From NCBI GenBank assembly GCA_022829145.1, contig CM040743.1:33700841-33764840 (forward strand): DNA of 64,000 nt, read 5' to 3'. A program made the translations under genes and the position numbers. Numbering within the stretch: position 1 is the first letter of the stretch; each line of letters begins with the position of its first letter. The stretch comes from Albula goreensis (lineage: Eukaryota > Chordata > Actinopteri > Albuliformes > Albulidae). The notes below the pieces were generated by a model. That model was not told the DNA's origin. It was given only the letters and a program-made list of their open reading frames with translations, and ran no database searches. Below are positions 25,973-36,758 of the stretch, piece after piece.

Positions 25973-27029
25973 AGTGAAGATAAAAACTTGAGTTAGGCTG
26001 GTACTGCAAAGGAAAAAACCGTTCCTGCAACACTCTTACGATGTGGTTTGAATGACCCTGATGGCACTTGATATGTTACATTATATGATGCACAGTGATA
26101 CAAAAGATCATATGAGTGTGGAATACTGTGGTCCTGTTCTGTGCATATAGTAGCATATGTGAGCATATAGTAGAATAGGTTGAGCTATGGAGTAATGTGT
26201 CCTTTGGAATAAATGAACAGTTAGCAAGTGAACCTTGTGTTCAGATCCCACCTGAGCCATATGTCCTACATAGTACCTTTAATGTCAGCCAGGATTAGAA
26301 AGGGTTAAACGTTGCTGAATGTAATTTTTGCTTGCTGACATGTATTAACGGCAGACGTCAGTGAGCGATTGAGATAGTGTCCCTTCTCATATTTTTGCCA
26401 AACCAAAAGCCCCGCTGTACGAAAGAAAGGTTCGATTGTTTCTGTCCAACAGGGGCTTTTACCGCACTGCAGGCATAAAAAAGGCAGACTGTAAGCAGCT
26501 ACCTGGAAATTAGTGGGAGAGAGATGACAGAGACGGGTGACTGTTGAAAACATGCCCAGAGTAAGGTAGACCACAGTTCAGAAAGGGTCCCTGGGTCAAC
26601 AATCAATCAGTGGAGCAGGGAAGTCTCAGGAATCACCTTCTTGTCCTATCAATGGTCTGCGTTTAAGCTTTCTTTTTTTTTTCCAGGAGAACCGGCTCGG
26701 CTCCAACATTATACAAGGACTTGCAGGCAATTGACCTCACAGAGGGGAATATTTCCGCTATGGCACAAAAGGCCACTGTTTGAAAGAGCTCTGACTTGCC
26801 TGTTCCTTTCTTCAGCCTCCTCTGACTTTACCCATAATTCAAAGGGAGCCAAAAAGGCCTCAGGTGAGGAAACAGATCATTCAGGCCACAGTCATATTGT
26901 TTTTATTTCAACCATACGTGCCATTGTCTCCCTGGGTTAGAGCTGCTCTTACATTCTCACCCCATCTCCCACTCATTATTTAGTAGGAGCCCCAACCTCA
27001 ATATGGGCTTTGTTGTCCAGTGAGGCCAA
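25973..27029. other. Intergenic, no gene
   Basis: Follows a SINE-like fragment. A weak pol III B-box-like GTGTTCAGATCCC occurs near 26237. Nothing else is assigned. Confidence 0.75.
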
Positions 27030-27400
27030 GAAATCCTGCATTGTCCGACCGTGACGCCAGCGTCGGCCAGGTCTGTTTACACACGTGTCGGGGGAAGCAC
27101 CGAGGGGGAGTCGTGACCCGAAGCTACGAGCTACCCCTGCTTGCTGAGACCCGGAACGGCACAAGAGGCACAAGTGGCGGCGTTGTGTGTACCCCACCCC
27201 CCCCACCACCACTGCTGCGGGCCCCCGTCCTGGGTCCCCAGCCGGCACAATCCATCATCTGTTGGGAGGAAAGAGTCAGCACCAGACGGGACGACCCCCA
27301 CGAGAGGAAAACATCAACCCACACGAAATCCTGAGGGGGCCGTCAACCGCGAGCCCCTCGGACTGCGGAGGCGACGCCATGGAGGCCCGCAGCTAAGAGC
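27030..27400. promoter_or_regulatory. CpG-dense intergenic island
   Basis: By hand count about 31 CpGs occur in about 370 bp, surrounded by AT-rich DNA. It ends near GCGACGCCATGGAGG, which gives only a five-codon frame. Several overlapping ORFs cross it on both strands because of its base composition, and none resembles a known protein. It could be an orphan CpG island, a promoter of a non-coding RNA or an enhancer. Confidence 0.4.
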
Positions 27401-30095
27401 GGAACCTGTCCTGAGGAACAGTGTTATTACAGTGTCTGTGCGAGTGTGGAGAACAAAGAGATGTGAAAGAGGAACAAGCTCGTGACAGTGTTAAATCACA
27501 CCAAAAATTTTCCACATTGAGCCCCTACCATTGACACGGATACATGCTCCTTGCTTTAGGTTGATAAATTACAGCAAAAATAACAACAAAAAAACCTTTT
27601 TTAGCTGTTTGAGTTTTGTTTAGTTTTTGTTTGTTTTGTTATTCTCGTGAAATATAGATATAAGAGTTTGGAAGAAGAAGGTCATTTCTGACAGCTGAAA
27701 GTTGAACCGTTGCTCTTAAAAACAGTGTTTGTGTTGAATTTCTACCTTATCTTAAAATCAAGACAGCTGAAACTCAATTATCGTAGAACATTGCTTTGTA
27801 AATGTGTTGTAATAATGATTGATGACTGTCACAGTTTCTACAATACACTAAAAGGCAACGTAGGTGGTGTAGGTGGTGTAGAACTATGGAAGCGCTCACT
27901 GTGCTGGGAATGTTACTGTGATGAGATCTGAAGATTACCAGATCTCTACAAGCTTTGACAACTTTTGGAAAATTAGAGTATTTGTTTGAAACCAGTTTAG
28001 AATTGTTTTTTTTTTTCAATTGGAATATCCAATCATATTTGTCAGCCTGTCTCTTTACTTCAACATCCTCCAGTAGGTCGGGAGGCAAGTGTGCGCACTC
28101 CACCAAAGTATGTTCTTTCAGCTGCTGTTTCTTTTCACTCTGCAGTCCAACTGCTGAGCTGTGCAGTCATTGTTCTGTACAGCTAAGCGCTCATTGTGCA
28201 GATGACATAGGCAGGCTGTAGAGTGTGGGTCAACTGAACAACTTGTTCTTGCATGACAAGATGGAGACAGAAATCAGCCAAACTCTTACGTTCAAACCCT
28301 GGGCGATGCCGTAGCCAATCATTGGGCAACACCATCACCACCCTGTGTGGCTCCTGGCCAGAGGTGACACTAAACCACAAGCCACAGTGAGATCCAATGT
28401 ACTGGCAGGACAGGCCACCCACCAGCCTCATTTTGTGTTATCTTTCAGAATGTTATGCATGTATCGTAAAGATGCTTTTGACTGTTTTAGGCCATCAGTC
28501 ATGTGAAGAACATTTGTCGCTGTGAAAGTGTTGCACTGCAACATTTCTGCAAATGAGAACAAAGAAGAATATACTTTCCACCACTTTCGCAACAATGGCA
28601 ACAGCCATCGTTCACCGCTTTGGAAAACTCTCTCTTGAGAGACTGGCTTTTCAACTATTGCTAACCTATTCAAGTACATTTTTTCAACCAGGGAGCTTTT
28701 TTTCCATCATATTAAAAGAGATTTATTCCTAAGAAGTTAACACTTTTTCTATGGTTTGTAAGTTCAAAGATTCTCAATAACAACAATAAATTGTCTTAAG
28801 GAGTCATGGGACTTGTATATACATATTGTAATTGCTGCAACCACATAATTGTACATCATTGAATTGGAGTAGTATAAAGTTACGGCACTAAGATGAAAGG
28901 GAGGCCAGAGAACCATCCTAAATCTACAGGTTCACTGCTCTCCCAGAACCGATTTGCAATTTGGTTGGATATAAATCAGAATTCTCTGTTCCTTGACTCT
29001 CAGCCACTAAAAGGATTCACCTGACCTCATCCAAGTAAACCATTATTTCAACCCACTTTCTTTTAGTCAATGAACTCTGCTTGGACAGGGAACAAAAGAG
29101 CGTTGTGTTTGTTGTCAAGAGGAGTGGCAAGTGGATGTTCACACTGGTATGTCCTAACTGAAAGGAATTCTTTCAGGATTACCTTTAAGAGCCTGGGGAT
29201 GAAATGCACAAACTAGCATTTTGCAAGACTTTGGTTCAAGTAATTCCAAGATTAAGTGATAATTTGCTAATTCAGTGACATAATTAAAATAGAGGGCGGG
29301 CCCACTTGCTTTCGGGAAGCAATGGGAGTATGTGACGTTCCAATACACCCACACAGCCATGTGTTTTCCTCTGAGAGGAAAGCTTTACCCAGTCAAAAAT
29401 CTGATTAAAAGATTAGAATATAAGGAAAATATATGCCTGGGATCCAAAAACCTGTCAATTCATAGTAGTCACTAATTCCTAAGAAGTTTGTCACCCGATT
29501 GTTGCTCCAGTTTCAACTCCCTTTGTTAACTCTGTCAATAACTTTATCTCCTTTTTGGCATTTATAAAATTCCAATGTAGCTGTATGGCCAGGGTATAAA
29601 GCCATTAGAGAGTACTGTACGTCAAAAAAGGGACGGAAGGGGGTGGGGCTCAAGATTCACATTCCAGAATGCGTGCATTATTGCCACCAGCTGAATACAA
29701 AACGCACACCCACCAACCCCCCTCCTCACCCCTCCACGCACACACATACCTGTCGGTCTGTCGTTGACAGGTGTTGCAGGGGCGGCCATGTGCATCCTAC
29801 GTGGATGGCAGTATGAAGGAAGTTCAAGGGCTGCTGATTGTCTGTTGTGTACACAGGGTATTGTGTTTCAGTAGAACACAATAGGGAAAAGTTACCTGAG
29901 TGACATTTCGATTGTGAAGATAACACAGGGAGCATGTCTTACAGGAGTGACTGGAGACGGTAGCTTAGCAGCTGCTGTCTGAAGTGCTACTGTGCCCCTG
30001 CTATCTACATCTGTTGACATTTGCATTGGTGGAAGCAGGGGTAATTCTGACGCCTGCTGTTCCACTTGTCAAGGAGGCCAAACAGCACCTTTTGT

Positions 30096-30130
30096 GGGTG
30101 GGGCAGGGGGAGGGGGAGGGGAAGGGGGGG
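30096..30130 (+). other. G-quadruplex motif
   Basis: Six G runs (3, 4, 5, 5, 4, 7) are separated by 1-2-nt loops in the order T, CA, A, A, AA. This is one of the strongest quadruplex patterns in the window. Confidence 0.7.
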
Positions 30131-31295
30131 TGTGGTTGGCGGCCTGCCGAAGGAGGGTAGATAAAATACCGAGGAGATAACTTAAGCTTTAATTCGTCTA
30201 AATACAAAATCCTCTTTAGCCCAGCTGGGAACGTCTTTTAACAGAGTTATTTTGAAATGTAATCTGACCACGCACAAATACGGTATTATCGACACGTGAC
30301 TTCTGTTTACAGTATCCATGTGTTGTCATTGCTGTTTCAGTATATACAGTTTTGACTCATGTATCCTTTCTTGGATACAATATAACAATTTACAGCTGTA
30401 TTGTGTTTTAACCCTTTCCTGTCCATCAACCAGTCATGCCCACCTTGTAAGTCAAAAGATATTTTATAATATTTGGGTCAAGGAATGGAGTAATGGAGAA
30501 ATAAAAGGATGAATAGAGAAACTGAAGGAGGAATACAGAAATTGACATAAGAATAGACCTGGAGGTTATACATATGCTGGCAGTTGGGTGTACATAACAA
30601 AACAAAGTCTCAACAATGAGTCACTCTGCCCTCATATTCCCCCAATCAACCCTACAGTGCAGCCTAAATCCTGTATGACCTTGGACAACATTTTTTGGAG
30701 CTCTAGAGGCATGTCCTGCCCACAGGGGCATAACTACTCATAGACAAACTGGGGACAGAGGGGAGGGTAGATGGAACATTCTACCCCTGTGTCCCTGGGT
30801 AAAGGGGCCCCGCCCACCCATCGGCCCACTCGCACCTGTCGGGCAGTTGTCAGGCAGGTGTAGCAGGACACGCAACGGCGGGGTTATGGGGGGCACAACT
30901 GCGTCCGATCCGTGTTCCTTGCACGGAGCATACACGGTGAGCGAAAAGAAAACAGTTGGAATTTGGTAACCCTACCCCTCGCTCTAAACAAGAGCATCCA
31001 TCTCCATGACGGTGTTTGTAGGATAAATAGGATCCCCGAACATGTGAGCTCAGCTGACGACAGTGTGTGGTTTACCCTCCTCTCTTCATCTGAGCCAGAC
31101 CGCCAGTGTAGGGGAGAGGGGAAGGGGGAGGGGAGCACTGCAGTGACCTGAAGGCCTGCCAGTGTGAACTGATACCTCTGGTACTGCTGACAGCTCTCAG
31201 GAGTGGCCGCAATCCTGGGTGGACAGAGTTTCCTGTGACCTTTGGCCCCTTTTCATGTGTGAACTCCTCCAGCTGTGCAGGTTTGGCCTCATGAG

Positions 31296-31296
31296 C

Positions 31297-31328
<32 letters not shown>

Positions 31329-31379
31329 CTGCTGAAACATCTATGCTCAGGCCTGTGTATGTGTGTGTGTGTGTGTGTG
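31296..31379. repeat. Double (TG)n microsatellite
   Basis: Two TG tracts (about 31296-31328 and 31354-31379) are separated by some 25 bp of non-repeat sequence. Confidence 0.95.
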
Positions 31380-31979
31380 GCATAAGCTGATGCCTGGGGA
31401 AATAATATTACAGGCAATTAAGGCGTTTGTTGACTTTGGACCTGCCCACAGGACTGAAAGCCGCCCCAGTCGGAAGCTACTGTTTACACGGTGATTCAGT
31501 GTTGAATAATTAAACATTGGCTGTTGTTAACCGTTTAAAAAAAGGAGCGTGGGTTCCCAGGTATGAGGAAATGGGTGTTGACTCTGTCATGACACTAAGG
31601 CACTATGGGGAACGTCTCACAAATATCAATCAGGGACTCAAATCCCACACTGCTTCACCAAATATAATGAATATGATTCAATTATTATGTTCAACAGATG
31701 TAGGAAATTTTTCTTGATGTAACACCAGATGATTGCATCTGTAAAGAAACCAATGACAGCAGGAATCCACTTGAACTGATATGGATTTCAGAACACAGGG
31801 AAAGGTTGTTTTAATTTGCAATTTAAACACTAAACTTTCCCCCATTCTCCTCACTTGTCTTGTAGACACAGCACTCCCCTGTTGGACAGATCAAGGTCAG
31901 TCCTGATCTTGAAAGGGATGCATAGCTGGAGAAGCGGTTGTCTGGTTTGGAGGTGGAAGGGTAAGGATGCCATTACAGG

Positions 31980-32295
31980 GACGCGGGAGGAGCCCAGCTA
32001 AAATGCGGGCCTGAATAAAACATGCGTGCGCTGACTGCGCAGTTCGCAGGTCCTGCTGCATTATTTATGGCGTCCAGTCGAGGAGCGGGTGATCGAGAGG
32101 CGCACTGGGGGAGGTAGACGTCGGGTTCGTTGCGTTCGTAATGAGGAAGCGTTCCGTCATCGTTGGGCGGGGAACAGGCGGTAATTACCCTCGATCTTTC
32201 GCCTCCCCAGATCAATACCCCACTCATCCTTGGACGGCCTCTGAGACGCAAGTGTCCCATCAAGGGGGCTTGGCGCAGACTCGACGACTGTGGGG
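31980..32295. promoter_or_regulatory. CpG-dense intergenic island
   Basis: About 30 CpGs occur in some 315 bp by hand count. The block includes ACTGCGCAGT (32034-32043), GACGTC (about 32118) and an Sp1-like GGGCGGGG (32165-32172). No supported coding frame starts here. It could be the promoter of an unannotated transcript or a distal element. Confidence 0.4.
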
Positions 32296-33315
32296 CGGAA
32301 TTCAAATATCATCCACAAAATCACCAGGGAGGGATAGTGTCTGGTGGTTTAGGACAAGGGAGAGAAGCAATCGTGTTTTCAAATGATATGTGAGATCTAT
32401 GCTTTTTGTATGTGTTCAACTGATTGGGAAATAATGCCTTGATTTATATACTCATGAATGATGGGACTTCTGCCAGAAATGACTTAGTTCTCTAATCATT
32501 GGTCAAAACTTGAGGCACACAGTCAAAACGTAATCGCTGCCGGATTTATCTAAAAACTATGTGGGGTCAATTTCGCACAAGTAGAATGTAACACTCACAT
32601 AGCTGCAGACAGTTACTCTCCAAACTGCTAAAATATGAGTTGCCTAATATTTAGGAATATGAATTCCATATAAATATGAGTTTTCTAATAAATCATGCAC
32701 CAATTACTAAATATGCATATTTTCATTATGAGTTTGGATTGTCAAAATAGAGCCCATGTCTTGTTTTTAAGGTGTGGTTCATTGTAGATCTAAAACCTTG
32801 GCTCTTAAGAGCATGATTTAAACTGCGCTGCATATGGTGAACGTCGGACGCGTGTTCGAAAAGTGAAGGGAGGCGACATGAGACGAGGGAAAGCTGGGGG
32901 GAAACTGAAGGGATAGGTGTAAAATTTACACACTGCAATAGCTGCCACCATGTTCACGCTCTGCAGGAACTGTCGAAGGATCCCATTGGAAATTCCAGCA
33001 CATACAGCCTGGTGATTTATCTCCCGCTATTAAAACGTAGCATTAATATTTTAAAATCTCTCCTTTATCTGCCTTGATATTTTTGGTACTTTGCTTTGGG
33101 GGCCTGACAGGAATTGACCCCATACTAGACAAAGTGTGGCTTTTGGGTAACATGGAGGTCTACACGCCCCCCCCCCCCCCTCCAAAGACAAAGTGGCTTG
33201 TTAGAGTGGAAGCAGATTGAGGAGGCTTTCAGAGCACTAGCCTTAGTCCAGGGAATGTATCTCAGTCAGCAGTACTTCCTCCTTAAATCAGCAAAATGAT
33301 GCTACTGCTCCACCT
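32296..33315. other. Intergenic, no gene
   Basis: Contains a 41-bp-spaced imperfect repeat of AAATATGAGT (32631 and 32672), the 14-bp palindrome AAATATGCATATTT (32709-32722) and a poly(C) tract. No gene is seen. Confidence 0.8.
33167..33180. repeat. Poly(C) tract, 14 nt
   Basis: Fourteen consecutive C residues. Homopolymers of this kind are prone to length error in assemblies. Confidence 0.97.
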
Positions 33316-33900
33316 GCAGGCCCACACATACACATATAGACATATGTCTACTCACATATGCACGCGCACACACACACACCTGCACATGTACACACAAACC
33401 TACACACACTTGCACACATCTAGAAAACACACACACATGCAAAAGTACAATATGCATACAAAAAAACACACACACACACACCTGCTAATGTCTAGACATG
33501 CAAGTACACACACACAAACACATACTTGAAAATATCTACACTAAAATACACAAATACACACCTGTACAAAAATATTCAAATGTATGTCTACACACATTTA
33601 CACACTCACATGTATACATGCATACACAAATGTGCTAACACAGTGGTGGAGATACATGCATACATACAGATAATGCAGACATTCTAAACACACACATGTG
33701 TAGCAAATACAAAAAATATGTACATGCTGTACATACACCCACATAAATATGCGCCCACGCATTCTTACATACACACAGACACAAGCACATGTATACTGCC
33801 CACGCATGAACCCGCGCATCACGCGATTACTCAAATACCAGCCCACATGATCTTACACCCATTCGCTCGTGCATGCATGCACACACACACGCGCAAACGC
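33316..33900. repeat. CA-rich cryptic repeat region
   Basis: Nearly 600 bp consists of degenerate units such as ACACATRCAC, with scattered ACATGTA and TACACACA, but no clean array. It looks like a decayed microsatellite or minisatellite. Its threonine/histidine-rich translations are not genes. Confidence 0.85.
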
Positions 33901-34254
33901 AGACAGACAGTGGGCATCTCTATGTCCCTGTCTGCCCGGTCATTTTATCTGACATATCATTTCACAGTGAAACATCAGCTGGGGAAGTAAAAAGAGCTTG
34001 TGCTTTATCATAGCTCTTTATCAACATGTGACCAGTATCCTCGAATGGGAGACCTGTGACCTGGCAAAGATCAGCCAGATATAATTCACATCTCAGAGCC
34101 AGATGCACTCTCCCAATCTATCGACATTAAAATGAGAAAACGCAGGGCGACATCAATCACACACAATATAATACGATTCCTCCTTCTACCATTAACGAGG
34201 ACCAGAAACATAGACAAAAATGAGTACAGTAGAAGGGAGGGCCGGGTGGAGCCA

Positions 34255-34680
34255 TGACAATGCAGCGGTCTGTAAGACGTGATTCATTAATTAAGGGGGA
34301 CAGTGGGATTAATGCGAATTAGAAGCCGAACAGTGTCTGGGGGTGGGGGGTTTAAGATTACCAGCGCTGGGGCCTAATTAGAGTAATACGATTACACAAC
34401 AACAGCTGCACCACTGGCCAGAAACTGCGGTGGAGTGGGATCCCGCCGCTTGTCCCATCCGAGCAAATGTGATCCTTCAAAAGAGTGTGACTTACCGCTT
34501 ACTGCTATTCTACCTGGGTGTTGATAAGGGCTTTTTTCTACTCCGCAGGCCAAACTGATGGCTAACGTTCTAGGTCAAAGATGAAAAGCTCCCTTGAGAG
34601 GGCGGAGCTGGTCAGAGCCTGCCTTAACAGCGGCTGCTATATCTCACACAGAGACAATAATCACCAGGAGCAGGGGTGTT
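34255..34680. promoter_or_regulatory. Candidate enhancer with clustered homeodomain motifs
   Basis: ATTAATTAA (34286-34294), GGATTAATG (about 34307-34315), GAATTAG (34317-34323) and the palindrome CTAATTAG (34374-34381) fall within 100 bp, next to TAATACGATTA. The surrounding sequence is complex, not repeat-like. Clustered TAAT cores suggest a developmental enhancer, but conservation has not been tested. Confidence 0.3.
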
Positions 34681-34686
34681 GACCAA

Positions 34687-34741
34687 GGGGGGGTTGGTTT
34701 GTGGGGCGGGCAGGGGCGGGGGTTGGTGGCAGGTGGGGGGG
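34687..34741 (+). other. G-quadruplex motif
   Basis: G runs of 7, 4, 3, 4, 5 and 7 occur within 55 bp, the middle four with loops of only 1-2 nt. Confidence 0.65.
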
Positions 34742-35098
34742 TCTTTGGCCTTCGTTCCTGTTCTTAATTAAGTCACTTTAGTAGTTGATTGGACAGAAGC
34801 TCAGAAGCTTTAATGACTGGTTGCCCCCACCTGGTGTCAGTTGGCTACCAGTTGGAAACCATCTTTAAAGATGCAGTTATCTATCAGTGTTAGATGACTG
34901 TTTGATTTACTGACAGAACCCCACCCTGGTTATTGAGGGACTTTTGCCTCCTCAAACTGCATCTGTTGAGGAGGCACCTGAAGAGGACTATATCCCTCAC
35001 ACAGTTTCATACCCTGTGGGAAAATGTATTAGTTCGAATGACAAACTGATAAAGATCCACCTGGTTGAAACATTGCCTTTGTCATGCAGCCAAAATGA

Positions 35099-35163
35099 CA
35101 TGACTTATGAAAATGTTACCTTTTATGACATACATGACTTATGAACGTTTTACCTTTTCTGAT
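35099..35163. repeat. 34-bp imperfect tandem duplication
   Basis: CATGACTTATGAAAATGTTA with its TTACCTTTTATGA tail (35099-35129) is repeated as CATGACTTATGAACGTTTTA with a tail TTTTACCTTTTCTGA (35133-35163). Confidence 0.85.
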
Positions 35164-36741
35164 TCATCTCTTTCCAGAAGAGCTGGCTGTAGTGCTGACT
35201 TTTGGGATGTGTGTGTGTGTGTGTGTGTATATCACTTGCATCAATATAGCATTTGGTAAGAAAAGTTATGTTTGTTCCCTAACTTCTTTAACAGTTCTAT
35301 GCTACCATCTAGTAGTTCCACAGTGTCATTCATTGTATTAGGTAACCGCACGGTGAAGCCAGTAATACCCTGCCAATGCAGACAAACAAATATTGGGTTT
35401 GACTGCAATGCAAAGCTTTCCCCAGTAAAGGTTGTAAGACAATCAAATTGATATTGATCTCAACCAGAAAATAATTGTTTTCACCCACTGGAACACAGCT
35501 TTGCTCTATTCATTTAGTATCGAGCATGCTGTTTCCAGCTGCCAAGCAGCATATCTGGAAAATAATAATGTTTGAATAAAAACATTACAGAATGTTATAC
35601 TATTAGGAATGCAGCAGCATTGCTGGCAAAATATAATAGTCAAACTGGGACAGATTTACATGGCATGTTGTGAAAGGTGTTTTTCTACAGACATTAAAAT
35701 GACAATTCTATTTTAAACTTTTGAGACATTTTCACAAGTGCATCTTAGTGTGCTCTTAAATAAATCATACAATTGTGTTCCAATATTTTGATCATTTTTA
35801 TGGAAAAATGTGTGCACTTGGTGGTTAAAATATCAGAGATGGACTGTATTTCCAAGAAAACTCCATGTTAGCCTTTTTCACCTTTAACCATGCATTGTTT
35901 CACTAAATTCAAGTTTACTTTGGGACGCTCAAATAAAATACCAAATAAAACTATGCTAAGACATACTTGGGATACACTGCATTATGAAAATGAAATTATT
36001 TCTGCATTATGCTGAAGCATTTATTGTATTATCAGGTGCTACTTTTTCATTTTTTTTGAATGACACAGTTCCTTTTAACACTTCCTATCTGGTGGTGTAA
36101 CTTCCCCCTTTTTTTGCGACCCTGACTAAAACTGTCTGCAAACAAGACCACAGGGTTTTGTGGCCAAACTCTCCGTGAATAAGCCTTCCGAGCTTATGCA
36201 GACCCAGCCCACTACGATTTCTCAACTTCCGCTTGTGAGCTTGTCCATTCATGACATGGACGAGAGTACAACTCATAGTGAAATAAAGGGAAAGAAGCAA
36301 TGGTAGGGGAAAAAAAAACACCACAGCCAAGGTTGCAAAGTCACAGGGGGTCCAACCGCAATTCATATTTGATCAAACCACAATAAACCGTTACTTTCTA
36401 TCATGGCAAATTTTCCCATGCAATGCTGGATGTTTGGCAATAGTTTGATCGAAACAGCTAACCGCTCTTTAAAACATTACAGGAATTAGTTTACTGGTAT
36501 AATTGTTGCAATTAATAATTGATATTAAATATTCGGTTTTATTCGGTGTGGATCTGCAAGGCCTTGGGGCTGTTATGCGTAAGACGGACATAAAATCTCT
36601 GGCTTTATCCTTGTTGTAAAAAGCAGGGGGATTTAGATCACATGCAACCACTCACATGTTCTACTTTTCTTTGATAAATGTATGGTGCTGTAAAACACCA
36701 TGAACAAAGAACATTAGGCTTATAATGCAGTAGCTTGTGCG

Positions 36742-36758
36742 TTTTTTTTTTTTTTTTT
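36742..36758. repeat. Poly(T) tract, 17 nt
   Basis: Seventeen consecutive T residues. No retroposed sequence or target-site duplication is evident beside it. Confidence 0.95.

Larger units (their letters stand above)
27401..31979. other. Intergenic, no gene
   Basis: AT-rich to mixed DNA between two CpG-dense islands, containing a G-quadruplex motif (30096-30130) and a double TG repeat (31296-31379). No coding frame is supported. Confidence 0.8.

Noticed and set aside
27370..27396. GCGACGCCATGG as a strong Kozak start
   Set aside because: The frame ends after five codons, so it cannot be a gene start without an unseen splice.
27141..27485. 114-codon ORF across the CpG-dense island
   Set aside because: High GC reduces stop codons in all frames, and several overlapping frames are equally open, none resembling a protein.
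33296..33990. CRISPR-like repeated units in the CA-rich region
   Set aside because: Units are degenerate with no regular spacers, and the DNA is from a vertebrate.
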